A stretch of 64,000 nucleotides of DNA from Sedimentitalea sp041224545. GTDB taxonomy: Bacteria; Pseudomonadota; Alphaproteobacteria; Rhodobacterales; Rhodobacteraceae. The notes under the pieces were generated by a model. It saw only the letters and a program-made list of their open reading frames with translations, was not told the origin of the DNA and searched no databases. The stretch's first letter is position 1. The number at the start of each line of letters is the position of its first letter. Both the position numbers and the translations under genes were made by a program. The DNA lies in assembly GCF_041224545.1 (NCBI RefSeq), contig NZ_JBGFGP010000176.1, forward strand, positions 268,546 to 332,545. The letters run 5' to 3'. This document shows positions 53,935 through 62,998 of the stretch, piece after piece.

Positions 53935-54291
53935 CAGACCCCACCGCAATTTCCGAAACCTTGACCGCTCAGGGCTTCGAAACGGTGACAGCAACCGAGT
54001 TCCAGCCGCAGCACATCGCACAACATTGCCGGCAGAGGGCAACAGTGATACGGATCTGAGTTCCAATGGGTGCAAGGCAACCGCGTGAAAGACCGGGGAA
54101 TGGCCCTGCCGTATACTGAAATGCCACAAAATCGCCTGTGCGCACCGATCCCAAACGTCTTGAAAAGACGTTTAACGCGAATTCTCATTCGCGTTTGCAA
54201 GGCCGTTGCAACGGCCTTGCCCGTATCCTTCCTGGCGGTCACTTGTCGATATGCGCCGCACATTCCCTGATGTCCGACGTCAACCCTGAAG
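53935..54291. other. Gene-free gap with structured DNA
   Basis: About 360 bases between the convergent radical SAM and usg genes hold no gene I can support. A TATACT at 54112-54117 could be a -10 box for a short plus-strand RNA, but its -35 is weak (AAGACC). The main content is the three-hairpin cluster at 54153-54220. The remainder shows no repeat or recognisable motif. Confidence 0.55.
54153..54220. repeat. Cluster of three perfect, abutting hairpins
   Basis: Hairpin 1: AAACGTCTT (54153-54161), loop GAA, AAGACGTTT (54165-54173). Hairpin 2: AACGCGAAT (54174-54182), loop TCTC, ATTCGCGTT (54187-54195). Hairpin 3: GCAAGGCCGTT (54197-54207) and its complement AACGGCCTTGC (54210-54220), a 24-base palindrome. 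Linkers are 0 and 1 base, and all 29 stem pairs are perfect. The stems differ from each other. It may be a structured RNA, a bidirectional terminator or a protein-binding DNA site. Confidence 0.8.
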
Positions 54292-54561
54292 TCAGTGCAG
54301 CGTGAACTCTCCGACCTGGTTCTGCCATTCACCTGACGACAACATCTTGCGGTGTGTAAAGCGGACAGAGTGCAGAGGCCCGTCGATCTCGCGTTGCCAG
54401 AACTCCACGAATTTGAACAGCGCCGGATGGTCCGGTGCAAGGTCATAATCCTGCCAGATAAAGCTGTTCAGAACATGTGTGTAATCCGGCATGTGATAGA
54501 ACAGTTCCGCCGTTGTCAGCCCATATCCTCGCAGCATCAGTTCGGTTTCAGTCTTTTCCAT
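54292..54561 (-). CDS. usg: Usg family protein
   Basis: An 89-residue protein of the Usg family found in Alphaproteobacteria. The sequence has TETELMLRGYGLTTAELFYHMPDY and a later HPALFKFVEFWQREIDGPLHSVRF, both conserved in the family. It is soluble, with many aromatic residues. Its function is not known. The start at 54561 is chosen by alignment; 42 bases of open frame remain upstream. It is divergent from gyrA across a 193-base AT-rich gap. Confidence 0.88.
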   Translation of the reverse strand: MEKTETELMLRGYGLTTAELFYHMPDYTHVLNSFIWQDYDLAPDHPALFKFVEFWQREIDGPLHSVRFTHRKMLSSGEWQNQVGEFTLH

Positions 54562-54754
54562 GATCCAACTCGTAAATTGCCTCGATAGGATCATGATCGG
54601 CAAAATTTGTTAACTTTCAACAAAAACAGTATGTTATCAGTATTGTGAGGTGGCTGCCAATTGATCGGACGCTGCACCATTGCACCTTATGTGCGACGTC
54701 TGATATGGTCCCTATACCAGATATAGTCGACGCACAAAAAACAGGCAACATAAC

Positions 54755-57499
54755 GTGAACGACACGCCGGAACCACCTGAATACATGGATGAAACTCCGC
54801 AGGAGCGCCCCGTCTACGACGGGCCCAGCGTTTCCATCGAATCCGAGATGCGGACATCCTATCTGGACTATGCGATGTCGGTCATCGTCTCGCGCGCCAT
54901 TCCCGATCTGCGCGACGGGCTGAAACCGGTGCACCGCCGCATCCTCTATGCGATGCACGAAACCGGCAACACGCATGACAAACCCTATCGGAAATCGGCG
55001 CGTCCGGTCGGCGATGTCATGGGTAAATATCACCCGCATGGCGACAGCGCGATCTATGATGCGCTGGTCCGCATGGCACAGGACTTTTCCATGTCGCTGC
55101 CGCTGCTGGATGGACAGGGCAACTTCGGCTCGATGGACGGCGACAATCCGGCAGCCATGCGCTATACTGAGGTGCGCATGGACAGGCCTTCGGCAGCCCT
55201 GCTCGCCGATATCGACAAGGACACAGTCGATTTCCAGGACAATTACGACGGCAAGGATCAGGAGCCGACCGTCCTGCCCGCACGGTTTCCCAACATGCTG
55301 GTCAACGGCGCCGGAGGGATTGCCGTCGGCATGGCCACGAACATCCCGCCGCACAACCTGGGTGAAGTGGTCGACGCCACGCTTGCGCTGATCGAGGATC
55401 CGGATCTGAGCAGCGAACAGCTGATCGATTACGTACCCGGCCCCGATTTCCCGACCGGCGGTATCATGCTCGGCCGCTCCGGAGCACGCAAAGCCTATCT
55501 TGAAGGGCGCGGCAGCGTCATCGTGCGCGCCAAGACCCGTGTCGAAGAAATTCGCAAGGATCGGTACGCAATCGTCGTGGACGAGATTCCCTATCAGGTG
55601 AACAAGGCCGCGATGATCGAAAAGATCGCCGAGGCGGTGCGGGAAAAACGCATCGAGGGCGTGGCCCATGTGCAGGATGAAAGCGACCGGAACGGCGTTC
55701 GCGTGGTCATCGAACTCAAACGCGATGCCACCCCCGATGTCGTGCTGAATCAGCTCTGGCGCTTCAGCCCGATGCAAACCTATTTCGGCTGCAACATGCT
55801 GGCACTGAATGGCGGGCGCCCCGAACAACTGACATTGCGGCGGTTCCTGACCTCGTTCATCGATTTCCGCGAAGACGTGGTTGCCCGGCGCACGGCCTAT
55901 CTGTTGCGCAAGGCCCGCGAACGCAGCCACATCCTGTGTGGTCTCGCCGTTGCGGTCACCAATATCGACGAGGTCGTCGCAACCATCCGCGCCTCAGCCG
56001 ACGCCGCCGACGCGCGCGAGAAACTGATGAAGCGCCGCTGGCCGGCGGCGTCGATCATGGAGTACATTGCGCTGATCGACGACCCCACGCACACGGCGAA
56101 CGAGGATGGCACCTATAACCTGTCCGAGACCCAGGCCCGTGCGATCCTCGAACTGCGCCTGCAGCGTCTGACGCAGATCGGTGTCAAGGAAGTCACCGAT
56201 GAGCTCGAGGACCTGGCCGCGAAGATCAAGGAATATCTCGAGATCCTCGGCAGCCGCGAGCGCATCATGGGCATCATCGCCGATGAACTGCGCGAGGTGC
56301 GCGAACAATTCGCCGTGCCCCGCCGGACCGAGATTGTCGAATGGTCCGGCGACATGGAAGACGAAGACCTGATCGAGCGTGAGGACATGGTCGTGACCGT
56401 CACCTCGGGCGGCTACATCAAACGGACCCCGCTGGCCGATTTCCGCAGCCAGCGTCGCGGTGGCAAGGGGCTGTCGGGCATGCAGACCAAGGAAGAGGAC
56501 GTGGTCACCACCCTCTTCGTGGCCAACACCCATACCCAGCTCCTGTTCTTCACCACCGAAGGCATGGTCTACAAGCTCAAGACCTGGCGGCTGCCCCTCG
56601 GCGGGCGAACCTCCAAGGGCAAGGCCATCGTCAATATCCTGCCGATGCCCACCGGTGTCTCGGTGGCCGCGATCATGCCGATCGACCGCGACGAGGATCA
56701 CTGGGACGAGTTGCAGGTGATCTTCGCCACCTCGGGCGGCGACGTGCGCCGCAACCGGCTGTCCGATTTCACCAATGTGCGGCGCAACGGCAAGATCGCC
56801 ATGAAGCTGCCCGAGGACGGATCGGTGCAACTGGTCGATGCGCGCATCTGCTCGGAAGACGATGACGTGATGCTGGTCACGAATTCGGGCCGCGCCATTC
56901 GCTTCCGCACCACCGATGTGCGCGTGTTCAACTCGCGCGAATCGACCGGCGTGCGGGGCATCCGGCTCAATGGGGATGCCCGCGTGGTGTCGATGTCGGT
57001 CATCCGCCATTTCGAGGCCGATCCGGACGAGCGCGCGGCCTATCTCAAGATGCGCCGCCTGATGGCCGGGGTGATCGAGGATGCCGAGAGCGACGACAGC
57101 GAAGGCAATGCAGACACCCCGCTGCCACAGGAACGCTATGCGGAAATGTCGGCGATCGAGAACCTGATCCTGACCATCACCACCGGCGGGCTGGGCAAGC
57201 TCAGCTCCAGCCACGATTACCCGGTGCGCGGTCGCGGTGGACAGGGTGTAACCGCCTGGGAGAAATCCATGCGGGGCGGCAACCTCGTGGCGTCCTTCCC
57301 CGTGGAACTGGATGACCAGATCATGCTGGCAACCTCCAAAGGCCAGTCGATCCGCGTGCCTGTCGAGGGGATTTCGTTCCGCTCACGCTCGGCGGGGGGC
57401 GTCAAGGTGTTCAACACCTCGAACGGAGAAGAGGTCGTGAGCGTGGCATGGATTGCAGAACAGGGCGATCCGGAAGATGAGGATGCTGGCGACGAGTAG
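54755..57499 (+). CDS. gyrA: DNA gyrase subunit A
   Basis: A 914-residue type II topoisomerase subunit that cuts and rejoins DNA and, with GyrB, adds negative supercoils. The catalytic tyrosine is Tyr137 in AAMRYTEV. In the quinolone region HPHGDSAIYD, residues Ser98 and Asp102 match the sensitive E. coli positions Ser83 and Asp87. The C-terminal domain has the GyrA-box-type motif QRRGGKG near residue 568, needed for DNA wrapping. The start is GTG at 54755 with AGG upstream; an ATG at 54785 is possible. Confidence 0.98.
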   Translation: MNDTPEPPEYMDETPQERPVYDGPSVSIESEMRTSYLDYAMSVIVSRAIPDLRDGLKPVHRRILYAMHETGNTHDKPYRKSARPVGDVMGKYHPHGDSAIYDALVRMAQDFSMSLPLLDGQGNFGSMDGDNPAAMRYTEVRMDRPSAALLADIDKDTVDFQDNYDGKDQEPTVLPARFPNMLVNGAGGIAVGMATNIPPHNLGEVVDATLALIEDPDLSSEQLIDYVPGPDFPTGGIMLGRSGARKAYLEGRGSVIVRAKTRVEEIRKDRYAIVVDEIPYQVNKAAMIEKIAEAVREKRIEGVAHVQDESDRNGVRVVIELKRDATPDVVLNQLWRFSPMQTYFGCNMLALNGGRPEQLTLRRFLTSFIDFREDVVARRTAYLLRKARERSHILCGLAVAVTNIDEVVATIRASADAADAREKLMKRRWPAASIMEYIALIDDPTHTANEDGTYNLSETQARAILELRLQRLTQIGVKEVTDELEDLAAKIKEYLEILGSRERIMGIIADELREVREQFAVPRRTEIVEWSGDMEDEDLIEREDMVVTVTSGGYIKRTPLADFRSQRRGGKGLSGMQTKEEDVVTTLFVANTHTQLLFFTTEGMVYKLKTWRLPLGGRTSKGKAIVNILPMPTGVSVAAIMPIDRDEDHWDELQVIFATSGGDVRRNRLSDFTNVRRNGKIAMKLPEDGSVQLVDARICSEDDDVMLVTNSGRAIRFRTTDVRVFNSRESTGVRGIRLNGDARVVSMSVIRHFEADPDERAAYLKMRRLMAGVIEDAESDDSEGNADTPLPQERYAEMSAIENLILTITTGGLGKLSSSHDYPVRGRGGQGVTAWEKSMRGGNLVASFPVELDDQIMLATSKGQSIRVPVEGISFRSRSAGGVKVFNTSNGEEVVSVAWIAEQGDPEDEDAGDE

Positions 57500-57502
57500 T
57501 AA

Positions 57503-58864
57503 TCAGGCCGCCACGCCAACCGACTTGATGGCCCGCCCCCAGAAGCGGGTCATCAGGAACATCGCCGTACACGCGAGACCGACCACCAGACCAAGCCAGA
57601 TGCCGACGCCACCCATGCCGAGGATGAAACCGAGGTAGTAGGACGTGGGAACACCGATGAGCCAGTAGGACATCGCCGCCATCAGCATCGGCACCTTGGT
57701 GTCCTGTACCCCGCGCAACAGACCGAGCGCCATGGCCTGCGCCCCGTCGGCAAGCTGGAACAGCGCGGCCACAGCGAGCAGCGTCACCCCGATCTCGAGT
57801 ATCTCGGACCGATACGGGTTGTCGGCTTCCATGAACATCGAGAGCAACGGAACCGGTGCGCGTAAAAAGACGATCATGGTCACGACGGCAAAGGCAAGCG
57901 ACAATCCGATCACCGCAATGGCCCCCCGCGTCATGTGCTCCCGATCCTGCCGACCATAGGCATTGCCTGCCCGGATCGTCGCGGCATTGCACAGGCCCAG
58001 ATGCACCATGAAGGTGGCAGAGGCGACGGTGACGACAATTCCGTGTGCCGCCAGCGACAATTTGCCCAGCCAGCCCATCATCAGCGCCGACGCCGCAAAC
58101 AGCCCGACCTCGCTGACCATGGTCAATCCGATCGGCACCCCGAGACGGAAAACCCGGCCCATCATTTCCCAGTCCGGACGCCAGAGCCGCAGGAAGATCC
58201 GGTGATCGGGCAAGCGCCACGCGGCATAGGCGACAATGGCAATCAGCGACACCATCTGTGTCACCAGCGAAGCCAGCGCAGCCCCCATCAACCCCAGTTC
58301 CGGCGCGCCCCAATTGCCGAAAATCAGCATGTAGTCGAAAATCCCGTTGGTCACCGCCGCCCCGACCGTGACCCAGAGCACGACCTGTGTCCGCTCAAGC
58401 GCCGCGAGGTAGGATTTCAACACCATCACCAGCAGGGCCGGGATAATGCCCCAGCAGGCCACGCGCAGATATTCCGATGCCAGCTGCGCCACTTGGGGCT
58501 CCTGCCCCAGCAATTGCAGGATCGGGCGAGACCAGATCATCAGAGGCATGACCGCAATGGCGTAGGCAACCGACAGCCACAGGCCCATGCGGGTGGTGCG
58601 GCGCACGCTGATCTCGTCGTCCGATGCCGCGGCGGCGGCGACCATCGGCATCACCGCCATGGCGAATCCGGACCCAAGGATGAAGAGCACGAAGAAATAG
58701 GTCGATGCCAGCGTGACCGCCGCAAGCTCATCGACGCCGTACCACCCCAGCATCACCGTATCGACCAGACCGATCGAGAACTGCGCAAGGTGCCCTCCGA
58801 CAAGCGGAAGGCCCAGTACGAGAATGGCCCTGACGTGGCCGGGATATGACATTGCGGGACTCAT
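57503..58864 (-). CDS. MATE family multidrug exporter
   Basis: A 453-residue inner-membrane protein with 12 helices in two six-helix halves. N-terminal LVGGHLAQFSIGLVDTVMLGWYG and the matching GVPIGLTMVSEVGLFAASALMMGWLG of the second half are typical of NorM-type MATE antiporters driven by sodium or protons. It is convergent to gyrA with only 3 bases between, and lies 59 bases downstream of lpd on the same strand. The substrate is unknown. Confidence 0.93.
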   Translation of the reverse strand: MSPAMSYPGHVRAILVLGLPLVGGHLAQFSIGLVDTVMLGWYGVDELAAVTLASTYFFVLFILGSGFAMAVMPMVAAAAASDDEISVRRTTRMGLWLSVAYAIAVMPLMIWSRPILQLLGQEPQVAQLASEYLRVACWGIIPALLVMVLKSYLAALERTQVVLWVTVGAAVTNGIFDYMLIFGNWGAPELGLMGAALASLVTQMVSLIAIVAYAAWRLPDHRIFLRLWRPDWEMMGRVFRLGVPIGLTMVSEVGLFAASALMMGWLGKLSLAAHGIVVTVASATFMVHLGLCNAATIRAGNAYGRQDREHMTRGAIAVIGLSLAFAVVTMIVFLRAPVPLLSMFMEADNPYRSEILEIGVTLLAVAALFQLADGAQAMALGLLRGVQDTKVPMLMAAMSYWLIGVPTSYYLGFILGMGGVGIWLGLVVGLACTAMFLMTRFWGRAIKSVGVAA

Positions 58865-58923
58865 GAGATCCCTGCATTAGGGCAGATCGCGCCCCGTCGG
58901 CAAGAGCATGTTTCGCGATGCCG

Positions 58924-60318
58924 TCACATATGGATCACGCGGCCCCAGGCATCCAGAACCGACTCGTGCATCATCTCGCTCAGGGTCGGATGCGGGAAGA
59001 CCGTGTTCATCAGGTCCTGTTCGGTGGTTTCAAGCTGACGCCCGACCAGATACCCCTGAATGAGTTCGGTGACCTCTGCGCCGACCATATGCGCACCCAG
59101 CAACTCGCCGGTTTCGGCGTCGAACACCGTCTTGATCATCCCCTCGGGCTCGCCAAGGGCAATGGCCTTGCCGTTGCCGATAAACGGGAAACGTCCGACC
59201 TTGATGTCATGTCCCAATTCCCTGGCGCGCGCTTCACTCAGCCCGACAGACGCGACCTGTGGCTGGCAATAGGTGCAACCGGCAATGCTGTCGGGACGGA
59301 CCGGGTGCGGTTTTTCGCCCGCGATCAGCTCTGCCACCATGACACCTTCATGGCTGGCCTTGTGCGCCAGCCACGGCGCCCCTGCGATATCGCCGATCGC
59401 ATAGAGGCCATCGACGCCGGTGCGGCAGAATTCGTCCACGACCACATGGGTTCGGTCGACCTTGACGCCCAAAGCGTCGAGACCGAGATTTTCCACGTTC
59501 CCGACAATCCCGACCGCCGAAATGACCGTGTCGAACTCCAGCGTCTCGGTCGTGTCCCCGGTTTCGATATGCGCCGTGACCTTGCCCTGCCCCCGGTCGA
59601 GTTTCTTTACACTCGCTTTCTCCATGATGGTCATGCCCTGCTTGACGAACTGCTTTTTGGCAAAGGCACTGATCTCGGCATCTTCGACCGGCAGAATACG
59701 GTCCATCACTTCGACAACCGTCGTGTCGGCTCCGAGCGTATTGTAAAAGCTGGCAAACTCGATCCCGATGGCGCCCGATCCGATCACCAGCAGTTTTTTC
59801 GGCATCCGCGGCGGCTGCAACGCGTGTTTGTAGGTCCAGACCAGATCGCCATCCGCTTCCAGCCCCGGCAATTCGCGGGCGCGCGCGCCGGTGGCCAGAA
59901 CGATATGGTCCGCGGCAAGTTCCTGCTGCCCCTTGTCGGTCTCGACGCTGATCCGCCCCTTGCCGGTCAGGGTCGCCGCCCCCATCACGGTGGTGACCTT
60001 GTTCTTCTTGAGCAGGTGGCTGACCCCCGCGGACAATTGCCCCGCGACCTTGCGGCTGCGTTTGACAACCGCGTCCAGATCGTAACCGATCTTGTCCGCC
60101 TTCAGGCCGAACTCCCCGGCCCGCTCCATCAGGTGAAGCACTTCGGCGCTGCGCAGCATGGCCTTGGTCGGGATACAGCCCCAGTTCAGGCAGATACCGC
60201 CCATGTGTTCGCGTTCGACGATCGCAACGCTCAGACCCAGCTGCGCGCCTCGAATGGCGGCGACATATCCGCCGGGACCTGCCCCGACAACAATCATATC
60301 AAAGGTTTTGGCGGCCAT
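58924..60318 (-). CDS. lpd: Dihydrolipoyl dehydrogenase (E3)
   Basis: A 464-residue FAD enzyme that re-oxidises dihydrolipoamide in pyruvate or 2-oxoglutarate dehydrogenase complexes. The FAD loop is GAGPGG (residues 12-17), and the redox disulfide is formed by Cys43 and Cys48 in GGICLNWGC. The C-terminal HPHPTLSE carries the catalytic His. The start at 60318 is set by alignment. The E1 and E2 genes are not in this window, so which complex it serves cannot be said. Confidence 0.96.
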   Translation of the reverse strand: MAAKTFDMIVVGAGPGGYVAAIRGAQLGLSVAIVEREHMGGICLNWGCIPTKAMLRSAEVLHLMERAGEFGLKADKIGYDLDAVVKRSRKVAGQLSAGVSHLLKKNKVTTVMGAATLTGKGRISVETDKGQQELAADHIVLATGARARELPGLEADGDLVWTYKHALQPPRMPKKLLVIGSGAIGIEFASFYNTLGADTTVVEVMDRILPVEDAEISAFAKKQFVKQGMTIMEKASVKKLDRGQGKVTAHIETGDTTETLEFDTVISAVGIVGNVENLGLDALGVKVDRTHVVVDEFCRTGVDGLYAIGDIAGAPWLAHKASHEGVMVAELIAGEKPHPVRPDSIAGCTYCQPQVASVGLSEARARELGHDIKVGRFPFIGNGKAIALGEPEGMIKTVFDAETGELLGAHMVGAEVTELIQGYLVGRQLETTEQDLMNTVFPHPTLSEMMHESVLDAWGRVIHM

Positions 60319-60471
60319 GATTACCCTGTTCCCAAAAGGAGTTGCACCTGCAAACCCGAGCCTAGCAACAGCCTTCTGCCTTTGCAAAGATATCGACGCC
60401 TCGCCCCGAGATTGCGCTGGTCAGCGTCAGATCGCGTGATAGTCTGAACCGGAACAATCCGGAGTGACGTC

Positions 60472-60918
60472 ATGGGCAAGACCGTGAAAGACCTGTTTCT
60501 GGCATTGCTGAATGCCACGCTGATCCTCGTTGCGCTCTGCCTCGTGCTGGCTCTGATGGTCTTCAACAGGGCCAACTCGCTCGCCGAGAGCTTTGCCGAG
60601 AACCTTCAGATCGTGACACCGCTTCAGGAGAGCGTGCGGAATACGGGCGCCGAGGTCGCGGCGCTGCGCTCGGACCTCACCGGGCTGAAGGAGCAGTCGG
60701 GGGATGTCTCATCCGCCACCATGACGCGTGTCGAGGAGCGCATCGAAACGATGGAGGCGCGCCTGGACGAGATGATGGCCACTCTGACCGAACTGCGCGG
60801 CACCCCGCAACGGCTGCTGGATCAGGCCATCGAAAAGGCCGGGGATCAGGCGGTTCTGACCGCAGGGCGTATCCGGGGCTGCGTTCCACCGGACGGCGCA
60901 ACGACCCCTTCGGGATAA
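60472..60918 (+). CDS. Membrane-anchored coiled-coil protein, unknown function
   Basis: A 148-residue protein with one N-terminal helix (about residues 8-31, LFLALLNATLILVALCLVLALMVF), followed by a long coiled coil with heptad-like charged residues (about 45-115). The C terminus is short and polar. The pattern suggests an inner-membrane protein with a rod outside or inside, but no family is recognised. A GGAG ribosome site precedes the start. It is divergent from lpd with 153 bases between. Confidence 0.8.
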   Translation: MGKTVKDLFLALLNATLILVALCLVLALMVFNRANSLAESFAENLQIVTPLQESVRNTGAEVAALRSDLTGLKEQSGDVSSATMTRVEERIETMEARLDEMMATLTELRGTPQRLLDQAIEKAGDQAVLTAGRIRGCVPPDGATTPSG

Positions 60919-60930
60919 GGCCGCCGGCCC

Positions 60931-61509
60931 TTATCCCGCTTGCTGCAACTCGCGCACGGTCGTGCCGTAGCCACCCGCAACCACATAGGCGGTTTCCGGT
61001 TCGCTCGACGGTCGCGACAGCGCATCGTTGCGATACGGGAAACGCCCGAACTTGCGGATCACCTCGCGATGCGCCCGCGCATGCAGCAGGTTCGATGCGC
61101 CGTATTCAGGCATCCGCTCGCACATCAGGCGCACACAGCGCTCCTGGTCGCACAGGTTCTCCGAATGCATCATCGGCAGATAGAAAAACTGCCGCGCCGG
61201 TTCATCGATCCGCATATCCCACCGCTTGTCGACACAGGCCTTGGCCACGGCAAGCGCGGCACCGTCGGTCGCAAAGGCGTTGCCACTGCCGCGGAACATG
61301 TTGCGGGGGAATTGATCGGTCAGGATGATATAGGCAAGCGCACCGCTGGGATATGTCATCCAGAGCGAAAACCGCCCATCGCGCGCACCTTCCCAGGATG
61401 TCTCGAACCTGCGCGTTATCTCGGCGTCCAGGTCCTTGTCCTGGGCGTACCATCCGGCTTCACCAACTTCGTCCAACCAAAAACTCAGTACTTCTTCGGG
61501 GCCAACCAT
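60931..61509 (-). CDS. DUF924 family protein
   Basis: A 192-residue soluble, all-helical protein with the DUF924 landmarks VLSFWLDEVGEAGWY, IILTDQFPRNMFRGSG and FFYLPMMHSENLCDQERCV. The fold is TPR-like according to what is known of the family. The function is not established. A GGGAG site before 61509 supports the start; 45 bases of open frame are upstream. An AT-rich stretch (61555-61608) upstream may hold its promoter. Confidence 0.92.
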   Translation of the reverse strand: MVGPEEVLSFWLDEVGEAGWYAQDKDLDAEITRRFETSWEGARDGRFSLWMTYPSGALAYIILTDQFPRNMFRGSGNAFATDGAALAVAKACVDKRWDMRIDEPARQFFYLPMMHSENLCDQERCVRLMCERMPEYGASNLLHARAHREVIRKFGRFPYRNDALSRPSSEPETAYVVAGGYGTTVRELQQAG

Positions 61510-61608
61510 GGTCCACTCCCTACGTTCTCGACATTCCCTCCCAAGCCACAGCAATAGTGAAACCGATTTACAAAATTTTTACAGTAACATTTTGCTACAC
61601 TCGGGGCA

Positions 61609-62892
61609 TTATCGACCTGCATGTGGCGTTTCCGTCACCTGCTCGTCTTCAAGATCAGCTTCGATAGCCAGTTCCTGCGCATATTCAACGGCCACGTATG
61701 TCGCGGACGGATACATCGGCGCAATGCTGCCGGTTTCCTCGATCGGAACCGCCGGACGGCGGGTGCTGCGATAGGCGGCATAGGCCGCAAGCGCAAAGAG
61801 CAACCCGGCCATGAACATGAAAAAGCCCGGCGGTCCGAACACGCCGTCATCCATCAGCCAGCCGATGATCAGAGGCCCGGCAATCGCACCCAGACCGTTG
61901 ATAAAGACCAGCCCCCCCGAGGCGGCCGCCATGTCTTCGTGTTCGAGATAATCGTTGGTATGCGCAAGCAGCAGCGAATAGAGCGGATTGCTCAGACCGC
62001 CGATCAGGAAGGCCCCGAGCAGAAGCAGGGTGAAATCCGACCCGAACAGCATCCCGATGCAGGCCCCGATCCCGGCGCAGCCCGACACCGCGAGGATCAG
62101 CAACCGCCGATCCATGCGATCCGAGATCCAGCCCAGCGGATATTGCAGCAGCATCGCGCCGATATAGAAGGTTGCCACAAAGGTTGAAATCTGCGCCACG
62201 CTCAGTCCGGCACGGGCACCGTACACCGCGCTCATGCCGAATTGAGAGGCAAAGACGCCGCCCAGCAGGAACATGCCGACACAGCCCAGCGGCGAGATCT
62301 TCAGCAATTGGCGCAGGGTCATGGGTTTGGTCGTGTCGAACGCCGGTGTCGGACTGATCGAAAGGAGGATCGGCGCAAACGACACCGAGATCAGGACCGA
62401 GGCGATGACAAAGGTCACGAACCCTGCCGGGTCGCCGACCAGCATCAGCGCCTGCGCCGTGACGATGCCGACCATCTGAACGATCATGTAGAGCGACAGC
62501 GCCTGCCCGCGAGTCTCGTTCGTCGCCGAATTGTTCAGCCAGCTTTCGGCCGTCACATACACGCCCGAAAAACAGAAGCCGATGATGACCCGCCCCAGGG
62601 CCCAGGCAAAGGGATTGGTAAAGGTCGGATAGAGGATCATCACCGCCGAGATGAACGAGGCCAGCGCCGCGAACACGCGCACATGCCCCACCCGCCGGAT
62701 CATGTCGGGCGCCAGCCGCGAGCCGCCGAGAAAGCCGACGAAATACGAGGACATGACGATCGACATCTGCAATGTCGAAAAGCCCTCGATCTCGCCACGC
62801 ACGCCGAGCAACGTGCCCTGAAGCCCGTTTCCGACCATCAGCAGCATCATGCCCAACAGCAACGCCCAAGCGCTCGACAGGACCTGTAACAT
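61609..62892 (-). CDS. MFS transporter (YcaD-like)
   Basis: A 427-residue membrane protein with 12 helices. The first half includes VMSSYFVGFLGGSRLAPDMI and RVIIGFCFSGVYVTAESWLNN, and the second GWISDRMDRRLLIL. These fit the YcaD/YfkF-type MFS group with unknown substrate. The C-terminal tail of about 45 residues is acidic and cytoplasmic. It follows queA on the same strand with a 106-base gap. Confidence 0.87.
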   Translation of the reverse strand: MLQVLSSAWALLLGMMLLMVGNGLQGTLLGVRGEIEGFSTLQMSIVMSSYFVGFLGGSRLAPDMIRRVGHVRVFAALASFISAVMILYPTFTNPFAWALGRVIIGFCFSGVYVTAESWLNNSATNETRGQALSLYMIVQMVGIVTAQALMLVGDPAGFVTFVIASVLISVSFAPILLSISPTPAFDTTKPMTLRQLLKISPLGCVGMFLLGGVFASQFGMSAVYGARAGLSVAQISTFVATFYIGAMLLQYPLGWISDRMDRRLLILAVSGCAGIGACIGMLFGSDFTLLLLGAFLIGGLSNPLYSLLLAHTNDYLEHEDMAAASGGLVFINGLGAIAGPLIIGWLMDDGVFGPPGFFMFMAGLLFALAAYAAYRSTRRPAVPIEETGSIAPMYPSATYVAVEYAQELAIEADLEDEQVTETPHAGR

Positions 62893-62998
62893 CTCGCGCC
62901 TCCGATCGTTGGCGTTGTGGCATTGGTGCCGTGTATCGCGGCTCAGACCGGACGCGTCCCCCTTGGCAGCGACATCCTGTGAGTCGCAAGAGGCAAAA

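Noticed and set aside
54070..54270. Small plus-strand frame across the three-hairpin cluster
   Set aside because: It has no spaced ribosome site, and the hairpin sequence itself makes the Arg/Leu-rich part. A 56-residue membrane peptide was considered but cannot be supported.
53934..54446. 170-codon minus-strand frame running through the gap and into usg
   Set aside because: Composition is erratic and Cys/Arg-rich, it overlaps usg in another frame, and it shows no family pattern.
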